The translations under genes and the position numbers were made by a program. The notes under the pieces were generated by a model. It worked only from the letters and a program-made list of their open reading frames with translations, was not told the origin of the DNA and made no database searches. 64,000 nucleotides of DNA, taken from NCBI RefSeq assembly GCF_900101505.1, contig NZ_FMZI01000001.1, positions 62,001 through 126,000 on the forward strand, given 5' to 3'. This document shows positions 29,308 through 38,280 of this stretch, in pieces; within the stretch, counting starts at the first letter, position 1; each line of letters begins with the position of its first letter. The DNA is from Antarctobacter albus. GTDB taxonomy: Bacteria; Pseudomonadota; Alphaproteobacteria; Rhodobacterales; Rhodobacteraceae.

Positions 29308-30474
29308 CTACAGGGGCAGGTAGTCCACCGTATCGCCGATCTGGCGTGCCGCATCGCCCACGGGACGCACCAGCAGCGCGTTCGCCTTGCCCAGGACGCT
29401 GAGTAGGCTGGAATCCTGACGGTCCAGGGCCCGGATCCCGTCGCCGTCCAGTTGCGCGCGCATGTAGTGTTCGCGCGGGCCATTCTGCGTGAGCGGGGCA
29501 CTCAACCGGGCTGTAAGCCGGGGCGCGGGTGCGGTGCCCAGCCCCAGCATTGCCCGGATCACGGGGGCGAGGAAGACGTGACCGCAGACCATCGCAGACA
29601 CCGGATTGCCCGGCAGGCCCACCATCATGGCACCCTGCAACCGGCCTGACATCAGCGGCTTGCCGGGACGCATGGCGACCTTGTGAAAGGCCCGTTCCAT
29701 CCCCAGTTCTCCGGCCACGCGCGCCACCAGGTCATGGTCCCCGACCGAGGCGCCGCCGATGGTGACAACCAGATCCGCGTCCCCGACCAGTGAAAATCCG
29801 TGGATCAGCGACTCGGACGTGTCGCGGGCGATGGGCAGGATGCGGGGTTCCGCGCCGAGGTCTCGCAAAAGCGCGTGCAGGCCAAAAGTGTTCGAGGCGA
29901 TGATCTGGTCCGGGCCGGGCGTGTCACCCGGCATCACCAGCTCATCCCCGGTCGAGATCAGTGCGACGCGCGGTTTTCGGGTGACGGGCACCTCGGCAAT
30001 GTTCATCGCCGCCAGCAGGGCCACGTCCTGCGGGGTCAGGAGCCGGGGCGCCTCGACCGTCTGGCCGATGCGGAAATCGGTGCCAGCGGGCCGAATATAG
30101 GGATTTTCGTCCAGATCGTCATGGAGCGTGATGCTCTCGCCGTCGCGGGTCACGTCTTCCTGGATGACGATGCGCGTGGCGCCCTCGGGGACCGGGGCGC
30201 CGGTAAAGATGCGCACGGCCTGACCAGGGCCGACGCTGCCTTCGAAACGGGTCCCGGCGGCACTTTCGCCGATCACGGTCAACCTCTGTCCCGGCGCGCT
30301 CTCCGCCACTGCATAACCGTCCATCGCCGAGGCGGGAAAGGGCGGCTGATCGCGGCGCGCCGTGACGGGCCGGGCCAGCACACGGCCCGCGGCCTGGACC
30401 AGCGGGACGGTTTCCACCGGCAGGGGTGCGGCAAGGGCAAAAAGCTGGTCGAGCGCCTCGGAAACGGAGATCAT
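29308..30474 (-). CDS. moeA: Molybdopterin molybdenumtransferase MoeA
   Basis: A 388-residue protein of molybdenum cofactor biosynthesis that inserts molybdate into adenylylated molybdopterin. It has the N-terminal [13 protein letters not shown] motif (about 43-55), the MPT-binding core TGDELV (about 180) and GGASVGDHD (about 240), and the PGKPLMSG and GLPGNPVSA motifs. It is the last gene of the minus-strand run trpG-trpD-ung-trpC-moaC-moeA, with a 4-bp overlap to moaC. Confidence 0.96.
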   Translation of the reverse strand: MISVSEALDQLFALAAPLPVETVPLVQAAGRVLARPVTARRDQPPFPASAMDGYAVAESAPGQRLTVIGESAAGTRFEGSVGPGQAVRIFTGAPVPEGATRIVIQEDVTRDGESITLHDDLDENPYIRPAGTDFRIGQTVEAPRLLTPQDVALLAAMNIAEVPVTRKPRVALISTGDELVMPGDTPGPDQIIASNTFGLHALLRDLGAEPRILPIARDTSESLIHGFSLVGDADLVVTIGGASVGDHDLVARVAGELGMERAFHKVAMRPGKPLMSGRLQGAMMVGLPGNPVSAMVCGHVFLAPVIRAMLGLGTAPAPRLTARLSAPLTQNGPREHYMRAQLDGDGIRALDRQDSSLLSVLGKANALLVRPVGDAARQIGDTVDYLPL

Positions 30475-30947
30475 TTCGCCTCGTAACGCCCCGATTTGCC
30501 GCCATCTTTCAACAGAACGCGGATACCGCCGATCTGCATGTTCTTGTCCACCGCCTTGACCATGTCATAGACCGTCAGCGCGGCGGTCGAGACAGCGGTC
30601 AGCGCCTCCATCTCGACCCCGGTCTGGCCGGAGGTCTTGACCGTTGCGATGATGCGCAGGCCGGGCAGGTCCGGGTCCTGGGTCAGGTCGACGGTGACCT
30701 TGGTCACGGGCAACGGGTGGCAAAGCGGGATCAGTTCGGGCGTCTTCTTGGCGCCCATGATGCCCGCCAGCCGCGCCACGCCGATCACGTCGCCCTTTTT
30801 CGCGCGGCCCTCGGTGATCATGGCAAAGGTCTCGGGCGCCATTGTGACGTGGCCCTCGGCGGTGGCGATACGGTCCGTCACCGGCTTGTCCGAGACATCG
30901 ACCATATGGGCGTTGCCCTGGTCGTCGAAGTGGCTCAGCCCGCTCAT
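30471..30947 (-). CDS. moaC: Cyclic pyranopterin monophosphate synthase MoaC
   Basis: A 158-residue enzyme converting the 8-oxo-GTP-derived intermediate made by MoaA to cPMP, the first stable precursor of molybdopterin. Conserved segments are [30 protein letters not shown] and [20 protein letters not shown]. It overlaps trpC upstream and moeA downstream by 4 bp each, so the cofactor genes are read from the tryptophan operon. Confidence 0.97.
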   Translation of the reverse strand: MSGLSHFDDQGNAHMVDVSDKPVTDRIATAEGHVTMAPETFAMITEGRAKKGDVIGVARLAGIMGAKKTPELIPLCHPLPVTKVTVDLTQDPDLPGLRIIATVKTSGQTGVEMEALTAVSTAALTVYDMVKAVDKNMQIGGIRVLLKDGGKSGRYEAK

Positions 30948-31750
30948 GCCGGCACCGGGTTCTTCAGCAGCGCCTGTGTGGCGGCAGCCACGTCCGACTG
31001 GCGCATCAGGCTTTCGCCGATCAGGAAGGCGCGCGCGCCGTGCCCGGCCATGTCGGCGAGGTCAGCGGGCGTGTTCAGGCCGGATTCGGAAATCAGGAAA
31101 CGGTCCTCCGGCAGGCGTTTCGACAGGGTCCGCGTGGTGTCCAGAGTGGTCTCGAAGGTCTTGAGATTGCGGTTGTTGACCCCGATCAGGGGTGAGTTCA
31201 GCGCCAGCGCCCGGTCGAGCTCTTCGCCGTCGTGTACCTCAATCAGGGCATCCATGCCCCAGCTCTGTGCGGCATCTTCCAGCTCGGCGGCCTGCGCGTC
31301 GCTGACGCTGGCCATGATGATCAGGATGCAATCGGCGCCAAGCGCGCGGGCCTCGGCCACCTGGTAGGTGTCGTACATGAAGTCCTTGCGTAGCGCGGGC
31401 AGCGAACAGGCCGCGCGGGCGGCGGTCAGAAAGGGCTTGGCGCCCTGGAAACTGGGCGTGTCGGTGAGCACCGAGAGACAGGTGGCGCCCCCCGCCTCGT
31501 AGGCTTTCGCCAGTGCCTCGGGGTCGAAATCCTCGCGGATCAAGCCCTTGGAGGGAGAGGCTTTCTTGATCTCGGCGATCAGGCCGTAACCGCTCTCGGC
31601 GGCATCCATCAGGGCACCGGCAAAACGGCGCACCGGCGGCGCGGCGCGGGCTTCGTCCTCGACCGTGCCGAGCGGCTTGGCGGCCTTGTCGGCGGCGATC
31701 TCTTCCAGCTTGTAGGCCTTGATCTTGTCGAGAATGGTGGTGGTCATCAC
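30944..31750 (-). CDS. trpC: Indole-3-glycerol phosphate synthase
   Basis: A 268-residue TIM-barrel enzyme of tryptophan biosynthesis that closes the indole ring from CdRP. The substrate signature [22 protein letters not shown] near 62-83, [11 protein letters not shown] with its catalytic Lys and [18 protein letters not shown] are all present. ATG 31750 overlaps the TGA of ung. It is monofunctional, with no TrpF fused. Confidence 0.97.
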   Translation of the reverse strand: MMTTTILDKIKAYKLEEIAADKAAKPLGTVEDEARAAPPVRRFAGALMDAAESGYGLIAEIKKASPSKGLIREDFDPEALAKAYEAGGATCLSVLTDTPSFQGAKPFLTAARAACSLPALRKDFMYDTYQVAEARALGADCILIIMASVSDAQAAELEDAAQSWGMDALIEVHDGEELDRALALNSPLIGVNNRNLKTFETTLDTTRTLSKRLPEDRFLISESGLNTPADLADMAGHGARAFLIGESLMRQSDVAAATQALLKNPVPA

Positions 31751-32415
31751 GGTCCCTTGGGCGTCGTCCAGTTGATCGGCGTCTGGCCCTTGTCCTTAAG
31801 CCAGTCGTTGATGCGGGAAAAGGGGCGCGAGCCGAAAAAGCCCCGGCGCGCGGAGAGGGGCGAAGGATGGGCGCTGGACAGGACAAGGTGGTCGCCGCCG
31901 GTGATGTGCCTTGCGAACCCTTGCGCGTGACCGCCCCAGAGCAGGAAGGCCCGGGGACGGTCCGACAGCGCGGCCAGCACCTGTTCGGTCAGTCGTGCCC
32001 AGCCCAGTTTCGCATGGGCCCCGGCTTTGCCCGCCTCGACCGTCAGCGCCGTGTTGAGCAGGAGCACGCCCTGCTCGGCCCAGAAGTGCAGGTCGCCGGA
32101 ATCGGGGCAGGCGCCGAGGTCATCCGTCATCTCCTTGAAGATATTGTTCAGCGACCGGGGCAGGGGGCGCACGTCGGGTTCGACGGAAAAGGCCAGTCCA
32201 TGAGCATGGCCCGGCGTCGGGTACGGGTCCTGGCCCAGGATCACCACCCGCGTGCGGTCCGGCGGGCAGGCGTCGAGCGCGGCAAAGACCTGATGGGCCG
32301 GCGGCAGCACCTGCGCGTCTCTTTGTGCAAGCTGCCCCGCGATCCGGGGCAGATCCTGCACGAAAAAGGGCAGGTGGCGCCAGTTGTCGGGCGGCGTCAG
32401 GGCGGCGTGGGTCAC
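31747..32415 (-). CDS. ung: Uracil-DNA glycosylase, family 1
   Basis: A 222-residue base-excision repair enzyme. The water-activating motif GQDPYP is at 61-66 with D63, a central [10 protein letters not shown] segment is at 117-126, and the minor-groove loop HPSPLS is at 183-188. These identify family 1 Ung. It sits between trpD and trpC with 4-bp overlaps on both sides, a repair gene embedded in a biosynthetic operon. The position implies constitutive or tryptophan-linked expression rather than SOS control; I saw no SOS box close by. Confidence 0.95.
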   Translation of the reverse strand: MTHAALTPPDNWRHLPFFVQDLPRIAGQLAQRDAQVLPPAHQVFAALDACPPDRTRVVILGQDPYPTPGHAHGLAFSVEPDVRPLPRSLNNIFKEMTDDLGACPDSGDLHFWAEQGVLLLNTALTVEAGKAGAHAKLGWARLTEQVLAALSDRPRAFLLWGGHAQGFARHITGGDHLVLSSAHPSPLSARRGFFGSRPFSRINDWLKDKGQTPINWTTPKGP

Positions 32416-33431
32416 GCCGCCTGCGTCGCCTTTGCCAACGCCTGCACCTTGCCGAGCGCTGCACCGCTGTCGATGCTTTCCCGCGCCAGCGCCGCGCCCT
32501 CGCGCAGGTCGGCGGATTTGCCCGCGATGGTCAGCGCGGCGGCGGCGTTCAGCAGAACCGCGTCGCGATAGGCCGATTGCGCACCGTCCAGAAGGGCGCG
32601 GAAGGCGCGGCCATTCTCCTCGGGCGTGCCGCCGACGATCTCCTCGAAGGGGTGCACGGACAGGCCTGCATCCTCGGGGTGCAGTTCGGCCTCTCGGATG
32701 CTGCCGTCCTCTTCCAGCGCCGCAATCCAGCTGACCCCGGTGATGGTCAGCTCGTCCGTGCCGTCCGACCCATGCACCAGCCAGGCGCGCTCGCTGCCAA
32801 GCTGGCCCAGGGTTTCGGCCATCGGGCGGATCAGCTCGCGGGTAAAGGCCCCGGTCAACTGGCGCTTGACGCCCGCCGGGTTGGTCAGTGGCCCGAGGAT
32901 GTTGAAGATCGTGCGCGTGCCCAGTTCTGTCCGGACCGGCCCGACATGGGCCATCGCCGGGTGATGCATGGGCGCCATCATGAAACAGATCCCGACCTCG
33001 GCCAGCGCCTTTTCGACCTTGTCGGCGGGGATCATGACCTCGATCCCCATCTGTCCCAGCGCATCCGCCGCGCCGGACTTGGACGAGAGGTTGCGGTTGC
33101 CGTGTTTCGCGACCGGCACACCTGCACCGGCCACGACAAAGGCGGTGGCGGTCGAGATGTTCAGCGTGCCCTTGCCGTCACCGCCGGTACCGACGATGTC
33201 CATCGCGCCCGTGGGCGCGGCAACCTTGTTGCACTTGGCGCGCATGACGGCGGCGGCGGCAGCGTATTCGTCCACCGTTTCGCCGCGCGTGCGCAGCGCC
33301 ATCAGCAACCCGCCGATCTGGGCGGGGGTGGCTTGTCCGTCAAACAGGATCTGAAAGGCGGTCTCGGCCTCGGCGCGGGTCAGGGGGCGGTCGGCAGAGG
33401 TGCCGATGAGGGGGCGAAGATCGTCGCTCAT
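32412..33431 (-). CDS. trpD: Anthranilate phosphoribosyltransferase
   Basis: A 339-residue enzyme that transfers the phosphoribosyl group of PRPP to anthranilate. It carries [15 protein letters not shown] (about 81-95), the glycine-rich PRPP loop, [18 protein letters not shown] and the DE motif (about 222) for the second magnesium. Start and stop overlap trpG and ung by 4 bp. Confidence 0.97.
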   Translation of the reverse strand: MSDDLRPLIGTSADRPLTRAEAETAFQILFDGQATPAQIGGLLMALRTRGETVDEYAAAAAVMRAKCNKVAAPTGAMDIVGTGGDGKGTLNISTATAFVVAGAGVPVAKHGNRNLSSKSGAADALGQMGIEVMIPADKVEKALAEVGICFMMAPMHHPAMAHVGPVRTELGTRTIFNILGPLTNPAGVKRQLTGAFTRELIRPMAETLGQLGSERAWLVHGSDGTDELTITGVSWIAALEEDGSIREAELHPEDAGLSVHPFEEIVGGTPEENGRAFRALLDGAQSAYRDAVLLNAAAALTIAGKSADLREGAALARESIDSGAALGKVQALAKATQAA

Positions 33432-34009
33432 GCCGGCACCTTCATCGCGTCGAGGAAGTTGCGGAGCATGGCATGGCCATGTTCCGAGGCGATGGATTCG
33501 GGGTGGAACTGCACGCCGTGAATGGGCAGCTCGCGGTGCATCAGGCCCATGATGGTGCCATCGGCCAGTTCCGCCGTCACCTTGAGGCTGTCGGGCAGGT
33601 CGGCTCGACGCACCACCAGGCTGTGATAACGGGTGGCTTTCAGCGGCGAGGGCAGGCCCGCAAACACGCTTTCGCCCTGGTGATGGATTTCGCCCATCTT
33701 GCCATGCACGATCTCGTCATGGCGCACGACCGTGCCGCCAAAGGCCTGACCGATGGTCTGATGCCCAAGGCAAACGCCCAGCAGAGGCATGCGAACCTCG
33801 GCGGCGGCCTGGGTCAGGGCAAGGCAGATGCCCGCCTGGTCGGGGTCGCAGGGGCCGGGGGACAGCACGATGCCCTCGGGTTTCAGCGCCATCGCCTCTT
33901 GCACGTTCAGGGCGTCGTTGCGCCAGACCTGTACCTCTGCGCCCAGCTCGCCCAGGAAATGGACGAGGTTGTATGTGAAACTGTCGTAATTATCGATCAG
34001 GAGCAGCAT
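33428..34009 (-). CDS. trpG: Anthranilate synthase glutamine amidotransferase subunit
   Basis: A 193-residue class I glutamine amidotransferase. It has the nucleophile C80 in LLGVCLGHQ, the oxyanion and anthranilate-synthase motif [11 protein letters not shown] (50-60) and the His-Glu of FHPES near the C-terminus. It supplies ammonia to TrpE, which is not in this part of the window; TrpE may lie elsewhere. The real start is ATG 34009 ([10 protein letters not shown]); an open frame extends far upstream only because of the GC-rich antisense of the next gene. It begins the trpGD-ung-trpC-moaC-moeA operon. Confidence 0.96.
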   Translation of the reverse strand: MLLLIDNYDSFTYNLVHFLGELGAEVQVWRNDALNVQEAMALKPEGIVLSPGPCDPDQAGICLALTQAAAEVRMPLLGVCLGHQTIGQAFGGTVVRHDEIVHGKMGEIHHQGESVFAGLPSPLKATRYHSLVVRRADLPDSLKVTAELADGTIMGLMHRELPIHGVQFHPESIASEHGHAMLRNFLDAMKVPA

Positions 34010-34196
34010 GGCGCGGGTCGCCTTTGGACTAACGTTTACAGGTCTATAGAGCGGGGACGTGATCGGGGGCTGGCGGCCCGGGGCCACGTCGCGGTATACA
34101 TGCGCAGGCCCTCCCGGTGGCGTCAAGCCCGCCGGGGGGACCGGACTGCAGGACAAAGGCGCCGGGACAGGCGCGCAAGAGGTCGGAGAGAGCAGC

Positions 34197-35864
34197 ATGG
34201 CACGGGGTTTTCTGTCTGGGGCGATCTGGGGCGCGGTCTTTTCCGGGGCCGGGCTGGCGGCGGTATCGCTGAACACGCCATTGCCCGAAAGCCCGGCCAT
34301 CGTGCCGCCACCGGGCGGGGCGGTGGACAGCAGCCTGCTGGACAAGACACCCGATGCGGAACCGGATGCAGGACCCGACGGCAAGCCGGTGGCCCAGCCC
34401 GATCCGGACATTGAGACAGTGGATGACCCGGCCCCCGATGCCTCGGCGCCGCGCGTGGTCGAGACACCCGAGGCGGGCGATGTCGCCGACCCGAAACCGG
34501 ACCTGTCAGAGCCGGGACGCCGCCCGGTGCCCGAAAGCGGCGTCGACCGGCCTGCTGCGCCGGCTGGGGCACCAGCCGCGCCCTCGGGGCCCGTGGCGGT
34601 AGGGGCGGATACCGCGCCACCCGCGGCCCCCCGGGTCGGCGGGGCGCCGGATGCGCCAGAGGGCGCTGCGCCCGCGCCGGATGGGGCGGCGCCGGTTTCC
34701 GTCGGGCGTGACGCGCCGGTCAAACCGGGGGCAAAGACCTCGGCCCCCGGCGCACCCCGTCCCGAAGCCCAACCGATCATCGTCACCGGCCCGGCCCAGC
34801 CGCCGGCCCCTGTCGTACCCGGTGGCGACAGCGCACTGGTCACCGAACGGGTGGACGGGCCCGATGCGGCCGACGCCGCACCGGTGGACCCGGCGGCGGT
34901 CGATCCTGCACCCGAGGCGCCCGAACCCGCCGCTGCCCCGGATCCGGACGCGCCCGCGTCAGAACTCGATGCGCCGCGCGCGGCCACCCTTGCTCCGGAT
35001 CCGGCGCTGGAACCCGTGCTGGAAAAGACGGAACCCGCGCCAGAGCCCACGGGACCGGCCATCGGCAAACCCGCGCGCTCGCTTGTGGATCGCGCAACGC
35101 CTGCCGCCCCTGTTCCAACCCCCGAGCCAGAAGACACCGAACCCGCCGCGCCGCCCTCTGCGCTGGCAGCCCTGCCTGCGGACAGCCCGCTGGTGCGGTT
35201 CGCCGCCCCGGTCGAGGTGGCCAGCGATGTGCCGCGCATGGCCATCGTGCTGATCGACGACGGCAGTGGCCCGCTTGGCCCCTCCGGGCTGGAGGCTTTC
35301 CCCTTTCCGGTGAGCTTTGCCATTTCTCCCAACCATCCGGACGCCGCCGCGGCGGCCCGGGGGTATCGGGACCTGGGATTCGAGGTGCTGGTGCTGGGGG
35401 ACATGCCCGACGGTGCCCAGGCCGCCGATGTCGAGGTCGCGATGGAGGGGCTGATGCGGGCGGTGCCGGATGTCGTGGCCGTGCTTGAGGACCCGGATGG
35501 CGACCTGCAGGAGACCCGCGATGTGTCGAGTCAGGTTGCGGCCTTTCTTGCGGATAGCGGGCATGGGTTGATCACCCAGCCCAAGGGGCTGAACACGGCG
35601 CAGAAACTGGCGCTGAAGGACGGCGTGCCCTCCGTCACGCTGTTCCGCGATTTCGATGGCGAGGGACAGGACGCGACGATGATCCGCCGCACCCTGGACC
35701 AGGCAGCCTTTCGCGCCCGGCAAGAAGGCGGGGTGGTCATGATGGGGCGGCTGCGCGCCGACACGATCTCTGCGCTGGTGCTCTGGGGGTTGCAGGATCG
35801 CAGCGGCACGATCGCGCTGGTTCCCACCTCACTCGTACTGGCCGAGTCGCTGGCGGCGGAGTAA
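34197..35864 (+). CDS. Divergent polysaccharide deacetylase (YibQ-like) with long acidic Pro/Ala linker
   Basis: A 555-residue protein. An N-terminal membrane anchor or signal (about 5-25) is followed by about 310 residues of Pro, Ala, Asp and Glu-rich low complexity. The C-terminal domain (about 345-555; [49 protein letters not shown]) matches the divergent polysaccharide deacetylase family (DUF610/YibQ). This suggests cell-envelope glycan processing in the periplasm, with the linker spanning distance from the membrane. GGAGAG lies 6 nt before ATG 34197. It is divergent from trpG, and in Rhodobacter a yibQ gene is likewise found next to trp genes. Confidence 0.8.
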   Translation: MARGFLSGAIWGAVFSGAGLAAVSLNTPLPESPAIVPPPGGAVDSSLLDKTPDAEPDAGPDGKPVAQPDPDIETVDDPAPDASAPRVVETPEAGDVADPKPDLSEPGRRPVPESGVDRPAAPAGAPAAPSGPVAVGADTAPPAAPRVGGAPDAPEGAAPAPDGAAPVSVGRDAPVKPGAKTSAPGAPRPEAQPIIVTGPAQPPAPVVPGGDSALVTERVDGPDAADAAPVDPAAVDPAPEAPEPAAAPDPDAPASELDAPRAATLAPDPALEPVLEKTEPAPEPTGPAIGKPARSLVDRATPAAPVPTPEPEDTEPAAPPSALAALPADSPLVRFAAPVEVASDVPRMAIVLIDDGSGPLGPSGLEAFPFPVSFAISPNHPDAAAAARGYRDLGFEVLVLGDMPDGAQAADVEVAMEGLMRAVPDVVAVLEDPDGDLQETRDVSSQVAAFLADSGHGLITQPKGLNTAQKLALKDGVPSVTLFRDFDGEGQDATMIRRTLDQAAFRARQEGGVVMMGRLRADTISALVLWGLQDRSGTIALVPTSLVLAESLAAE

Positions 35865-35867
35865 GGG

Positions 35868-36533
35868 TCAGGCGGTGGCCGGTGCGTCGGCCCAGCCCTC
35901 CAGCACGCGCGCCAGGTCGCCGTAACCCGTATAGCGCCGCTCAAAGGCAAGGCCCATCCGTTCGGCGCAGGCTTCGGCTCGGGCGGTCAGCTCGGCATCC
36001 TCGGTCTGGGCGAGGTAGACCAGTTTCTCGTAATTGCCGAAATACATCTCGCGCAGCTGCGGATGGCGGTCCAGTCCCAGCGGTTTCCAGACGAAGGCAT
36101 CGAACTGGCGGCAAAGGAAATCCGTGAGGTAGAAGGCGGTGACCTCGTCGCGGGCCTCGAAGGCCGCAAGCCCGTCGAAGAAGGCATAGCAATGCGGGCC
36201 GGGGACCATCTCGACCCCCATCTTGTCGCAGGCGGCCTGCAACAGCCCACCGGTGCCGCAATCGGCGTAAACAACACAGATACGCGCGTAATTGGGGCGG
36301 TGCTTGTCGACCGCAGCGCGCACGGCATCTGTGATCTTTTCCGGGTGGTTGTGCAAAATTGCGGGCAGGCAGGCGAGGTCCATATGCTCCCAGCCATTCA
36401 GCCGGATCAGTGCCAGGATCTCTCGGGCGAGCGCACCGCAGGCCAGCAGAAGGATGCGACCCTCGCCATCGGGGCGCAACCCGTCCTCTGTCAGGGCACG
36501 GTCGGAAAGCGCGTCAGGTGCGGCTGTCGTCAT
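35868..36533 (-). CDS. DUF1638 protein
   Basis: A 221-residue protein with the DUF1638 layout: ILLLACGALAREILALIR (about 27-44), HNHPEKITDAVR, VVYADCGTGGLL (about 90) and GPHCYAFFDG (about 114). Conserved Cys and His residues could bind metal. DUF1638 genes commonly sit with corrinoid-dependent methyltransferase genes, and a corrinoid protein gene lies 0.9 kb upstream on the same strand. I chose ATG 36533 (MTTAAPD); ATG 36542 is an alternative. Either overlaps the upstream small membrane protein gene. Confidence 0.75.
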   Translation of the reverse strand: MTTAAPDALSDRALTEDGLRPDGEGRILLLACGALAREILALIRLNGWEHMDLACLPAILHNHPEKITDAVRAAVDKHRPNYARICVVYADCGTGGLLQAACDKMGVEMVPGPHCYAFFDGLAAFEARDEVTAFYLTDFLCRQFDAFVWKPLGLDRHPQLREMYFGNYEKLVYLAQTEDAELTARAEACAERMGLAFERRYTGYGDLARVLEGWADAPATA

Positions 36534-36687
36534 AGGGGACATGGGCAAGCGCCCAGCGGGCCAGTAGTGCAAGCGCCAGCAGGACCGGCACCACCGTCAG
36601 AACCCCGAAAGAAGACACCGCCCAGACCGTCAGACCAGCCGCCACGATCACGGCGCATACAAGCAGGGCAAAGGATGTCACGGGCAT
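36514..36687 (-). CDS. Small two-helix membrane protein
   Basis: A 57-residue protein found by reading the minus strand. AAGGAG stands about 8 nt before ATG 36687, and the protein consists of two hydrophobic helices (about 5-24 and 27-45) followed by a short polar tail ending DDSRT. Its 3' end overlaps the DUF1638 start by about 20 bp in another frame, suggesting coupled translation. I recognise no family. The strong ribosome site and clean hydrophobic pattern argue that it is real. Confidence 0.6.
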   Translation of the reverse strand: MPVTSFALLVCAVIVAAGLTVWAVSSFGVLTVVPVLLALALLARWALAHVPYDDSRT

Positions 36688-36780
36688 TGGGCTCTCCTTC
36701 CTTACTGTTTAATATGGGCCAAAGGTTACGAAAGAAAAACCCCATTCGCGCTTTTGAGGCATCAATACGCGCGGTGGTGC

Positions 36781-37098
36781 TTACTGCGACAGCTTGACCG
36801 CCGTGCCATAAGCGACGATCTCGGAGGCGCCTTTCGCGATGGCAGAGGTCTGCATCCGCATGGAAACGATCGCATCGGCGCCAAGCGCCTCGGCCTCGGC
36901 GGCCATGCGGTCCAGCGCCTGTTCCCGGGCGCCCGCCATCAGCGAGGAATAGCCCGTCAACTCTCCGCCGACGAGCATCTTGAGCGCGGCGACGATGTCC
37001 GTGCCCAGGTGTTTTGCCCGCACGGTGGCGCCGCGCACGAGACCAAGCGAGGCGGTGATTTCGCGCCCGGCGACCTGTTCGGTGGTGACGATCAGCAT
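36781..37098 (-). CDS. YbjQ/UPF0145-family protein
   Basis: A 105-residue protein with the YbjQ pattern: LIVTTEQVAGREI at the start, GLVRGATVRAKHLGTD, LTGYSSLMAGAREQALDRM and the ALGADAIVSMRMQTS strand. The family forms pentameric beta-barrels with a proposed metal-binding role, but its function is unknown. The start shares one base with the stop of the upstream small membrane protein (TGATG), indicating coupled translation. Confidence 0.85.
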   Translation of the reverse strand: MLIVTTEQVAGREITASLGLVRGATVRAKHLGTDIVAALKMLVGGELTGYSSLMAGAREQALDRMAAEAEALGADAIVSMRMQTSAIAKGASEIVAYGTAVKLSQ

Positions 37099-37313
37099 CA
37101 GTGTTTCATCCCGTCGTAATGGTCGTCTTCGGCATTGCCGACCCGTTCGGCGATGACCCGGTAGAGGATATAGCCCACCAGCGCCGCGGGCAGCAGCGCC
37201 AGCCATGCGAAGGGAACGCTGAACGAGGCCAGAAGCATCATCCCGAGCCAGAAGGTCACGGCGCTGCCGGCCAGGACGCAGACGATGATCAGTACGAGTC
37301 TGTCGAGTTTCAT
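37098..37313 (-). CDS. Small membrane protein upstream of ybjQ-like gene
   Basis: A 71-residue protein with two hydrophobic helices (about 4-27 and 31-50) and a charged C-terminal tail ending EDDHYDGMKH. ATG 37313 has AGGGGAG 4-10 nt before it. It is coupled to the YbjQ-family gene by a one-base overlap. No family recognised. Confidence 0.65.
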   Translation of the reverse strand: MKLDRLVLIIVCVLAGSAVTFWLGMMLLASFSVPFAWLALLPAALVGYILYRVIAERVGNAEDDHYDGMKH

Positions 37314-37352
37314 GGCACTCCCCTCTGCATCCATTCTGACCGCAGGGGGCGC

Positions 37353-37385
37353 AAAAGAAAAGAGGCGGGACCCGGGCCCCGCCTC
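37353..37385 (-). terminator. Terminator of the corrinoid protein gene
   Basis: On the minus strand, an 8-bp stem GAGGCGGG / CCCGCCTC (37362-37369 and 37378-37385) is followed by a T-rich stretch, the complement of AAAAGAAAA at 37353-37361. It lies 17 bp after the corrinoid protein stop. Confidence 0.85.
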
Positions 37386-37402
37386 ATCGACCGGCAGCTA
37401 TG

Positions 37403-38107
37403 TCAGCCGGCCGCCATCTGGTTGTGCTTGCGCGAGATGAATTCCTTGGCGGTTTCGACCGCCACGGCCGCGTCGCGGCAATAGGCGTCGGCGCCGATCG
37501 CCTTGCCGAATTCCTCGTTCAGCGGGGCGCCGCCGACCAGCACGACATAGTCGTCGCGGATGCCCTGTTCGACCATCGCGTCGATCACCACCTTCATGTA
37601 GGGCATGGTGGTGGTCAGCAGGGCGGACATGCCGAGGATGTCGGCCTCTTCCTTCTGGATCGCCTCGATGTAGTTTTCGACCGGGTTGTTGATGCCCAGA
37701 TCGACCACCTCGAAGCCGGCGCCTTCCATCATCATGGACACCAGGTTCTTGCCGATGTCGTGGATGTCGCCCTTGACGGTGCCGATAACCATCTTGCCCT
37801 GCTTGGGCGCGCCGGTTTCGGCCAGCAGCGGTTTCAGGATGGCCATGCCGCCCTTCATCGCGTTTGCGGCCAGCAGAACCTCGGGGACGAACAGGATGCC
37901 GTCGCGGAAGTCGTGGCCGACGATGGTCATGCCGCCCACCAGTGCCTTGGTCAGGATGTCGTAGGGGGCCCAGCCGCGCTCGAGCAGGATGTTCACGCCT
38001 TCTTCGATCTCTTCCTTGAGACCGTCGTAGAGGTCGTCGAACATCTGCTGGACGAGTTCCTCGTCATCGAGTTCGGAGAGGATGATGTCGTCTTCTTCAT
38101 CGGACAT
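37403..38107 (-). CDS. Corrinoid-binding methyltransferase protein (MtbC/MttC type)
   Basis: A 234-residue B12-binding protein. A helical cap domain (about 10-95) is followed by a Rossmann-like B12 domain with D114-x-H116-x-x-G119 (GDIHDIGKN), whose His is the lower axial cobalt ligand. A GMSALLTTTM loop lies near 172 and a GGAPL loop near 202. Such proteins shuttle methyl groups between a substrate-specific methyltransferase (for example MttB-like) and an acceptor. Candidate partners in the window are the MttB-superfamily enzyme at 49 kb and the homocysteine methyltransferase at 41 kb. AGGGAA precedes ATG 38107. A triplet of AACGAC half-sites lies 38-62 bp upstream. Confidence 0.9.
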   Translation of the reverse strand: MSDEEDDIILSELDDEELVQQMFDDLYDGLKEEIEEGVNILLERGWAPYDILTKALVGGMTIVGHDFRDGILFVPEVLLAANAMKGGMAILKPLLAETGAPKQGKMVIGTVKGDIHDIGKNLVSMMMEGAGFEVVDLGINNPVENYIEAIQKEEADILGMSALLTTTMPYMKVVIDAMVEQGIRDDYVVLVGGAPLNEEFGKAIGADAYCRDAAVAVETAKEFISRKHNQMAAG

Positions 38108-38144
38108 GGCGCGGTTCCCTTGGCTTGGCATGGCATCGCATGCC

Positions 38145-38169
38145 GTCGTTTGAACGACTATTCGTCGTT
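38145..38169. promoter_or_regulatory. Iterated half-sites upstream of the corrinoid gene
   Basis: Plus-strand order GTCGTT-N2-AACGAC-N5-GTCGTT, three copies of one hexamer in alternating orientation within 25 bp. This looks like an operator for a dimeric regulator, in the divergent region between the corrinoid and PA0069-type radical SAM genes. Confidence 0.45.
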
Positions 38170-38280
38170 TTCTGCAGATTTCAATTGGCGGATTGCGACA
38201 TTGGGTAAAGCTGGACCGACCTGCGACACCCTAGTGCCGCGAATCTTGCCAGTGTTCCCGTTGTGTTCTAACTTGTCGGC

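Noticed and set aside
33428-35404. A long open frame of more than 600 codons on the minus strand through the deacetylase gene
   Set aside because: Only the last 194 codons match TrpG. The rest is Ser/Gly/Ala-rich antisense of the GC-rich linker and has no ribosome site.
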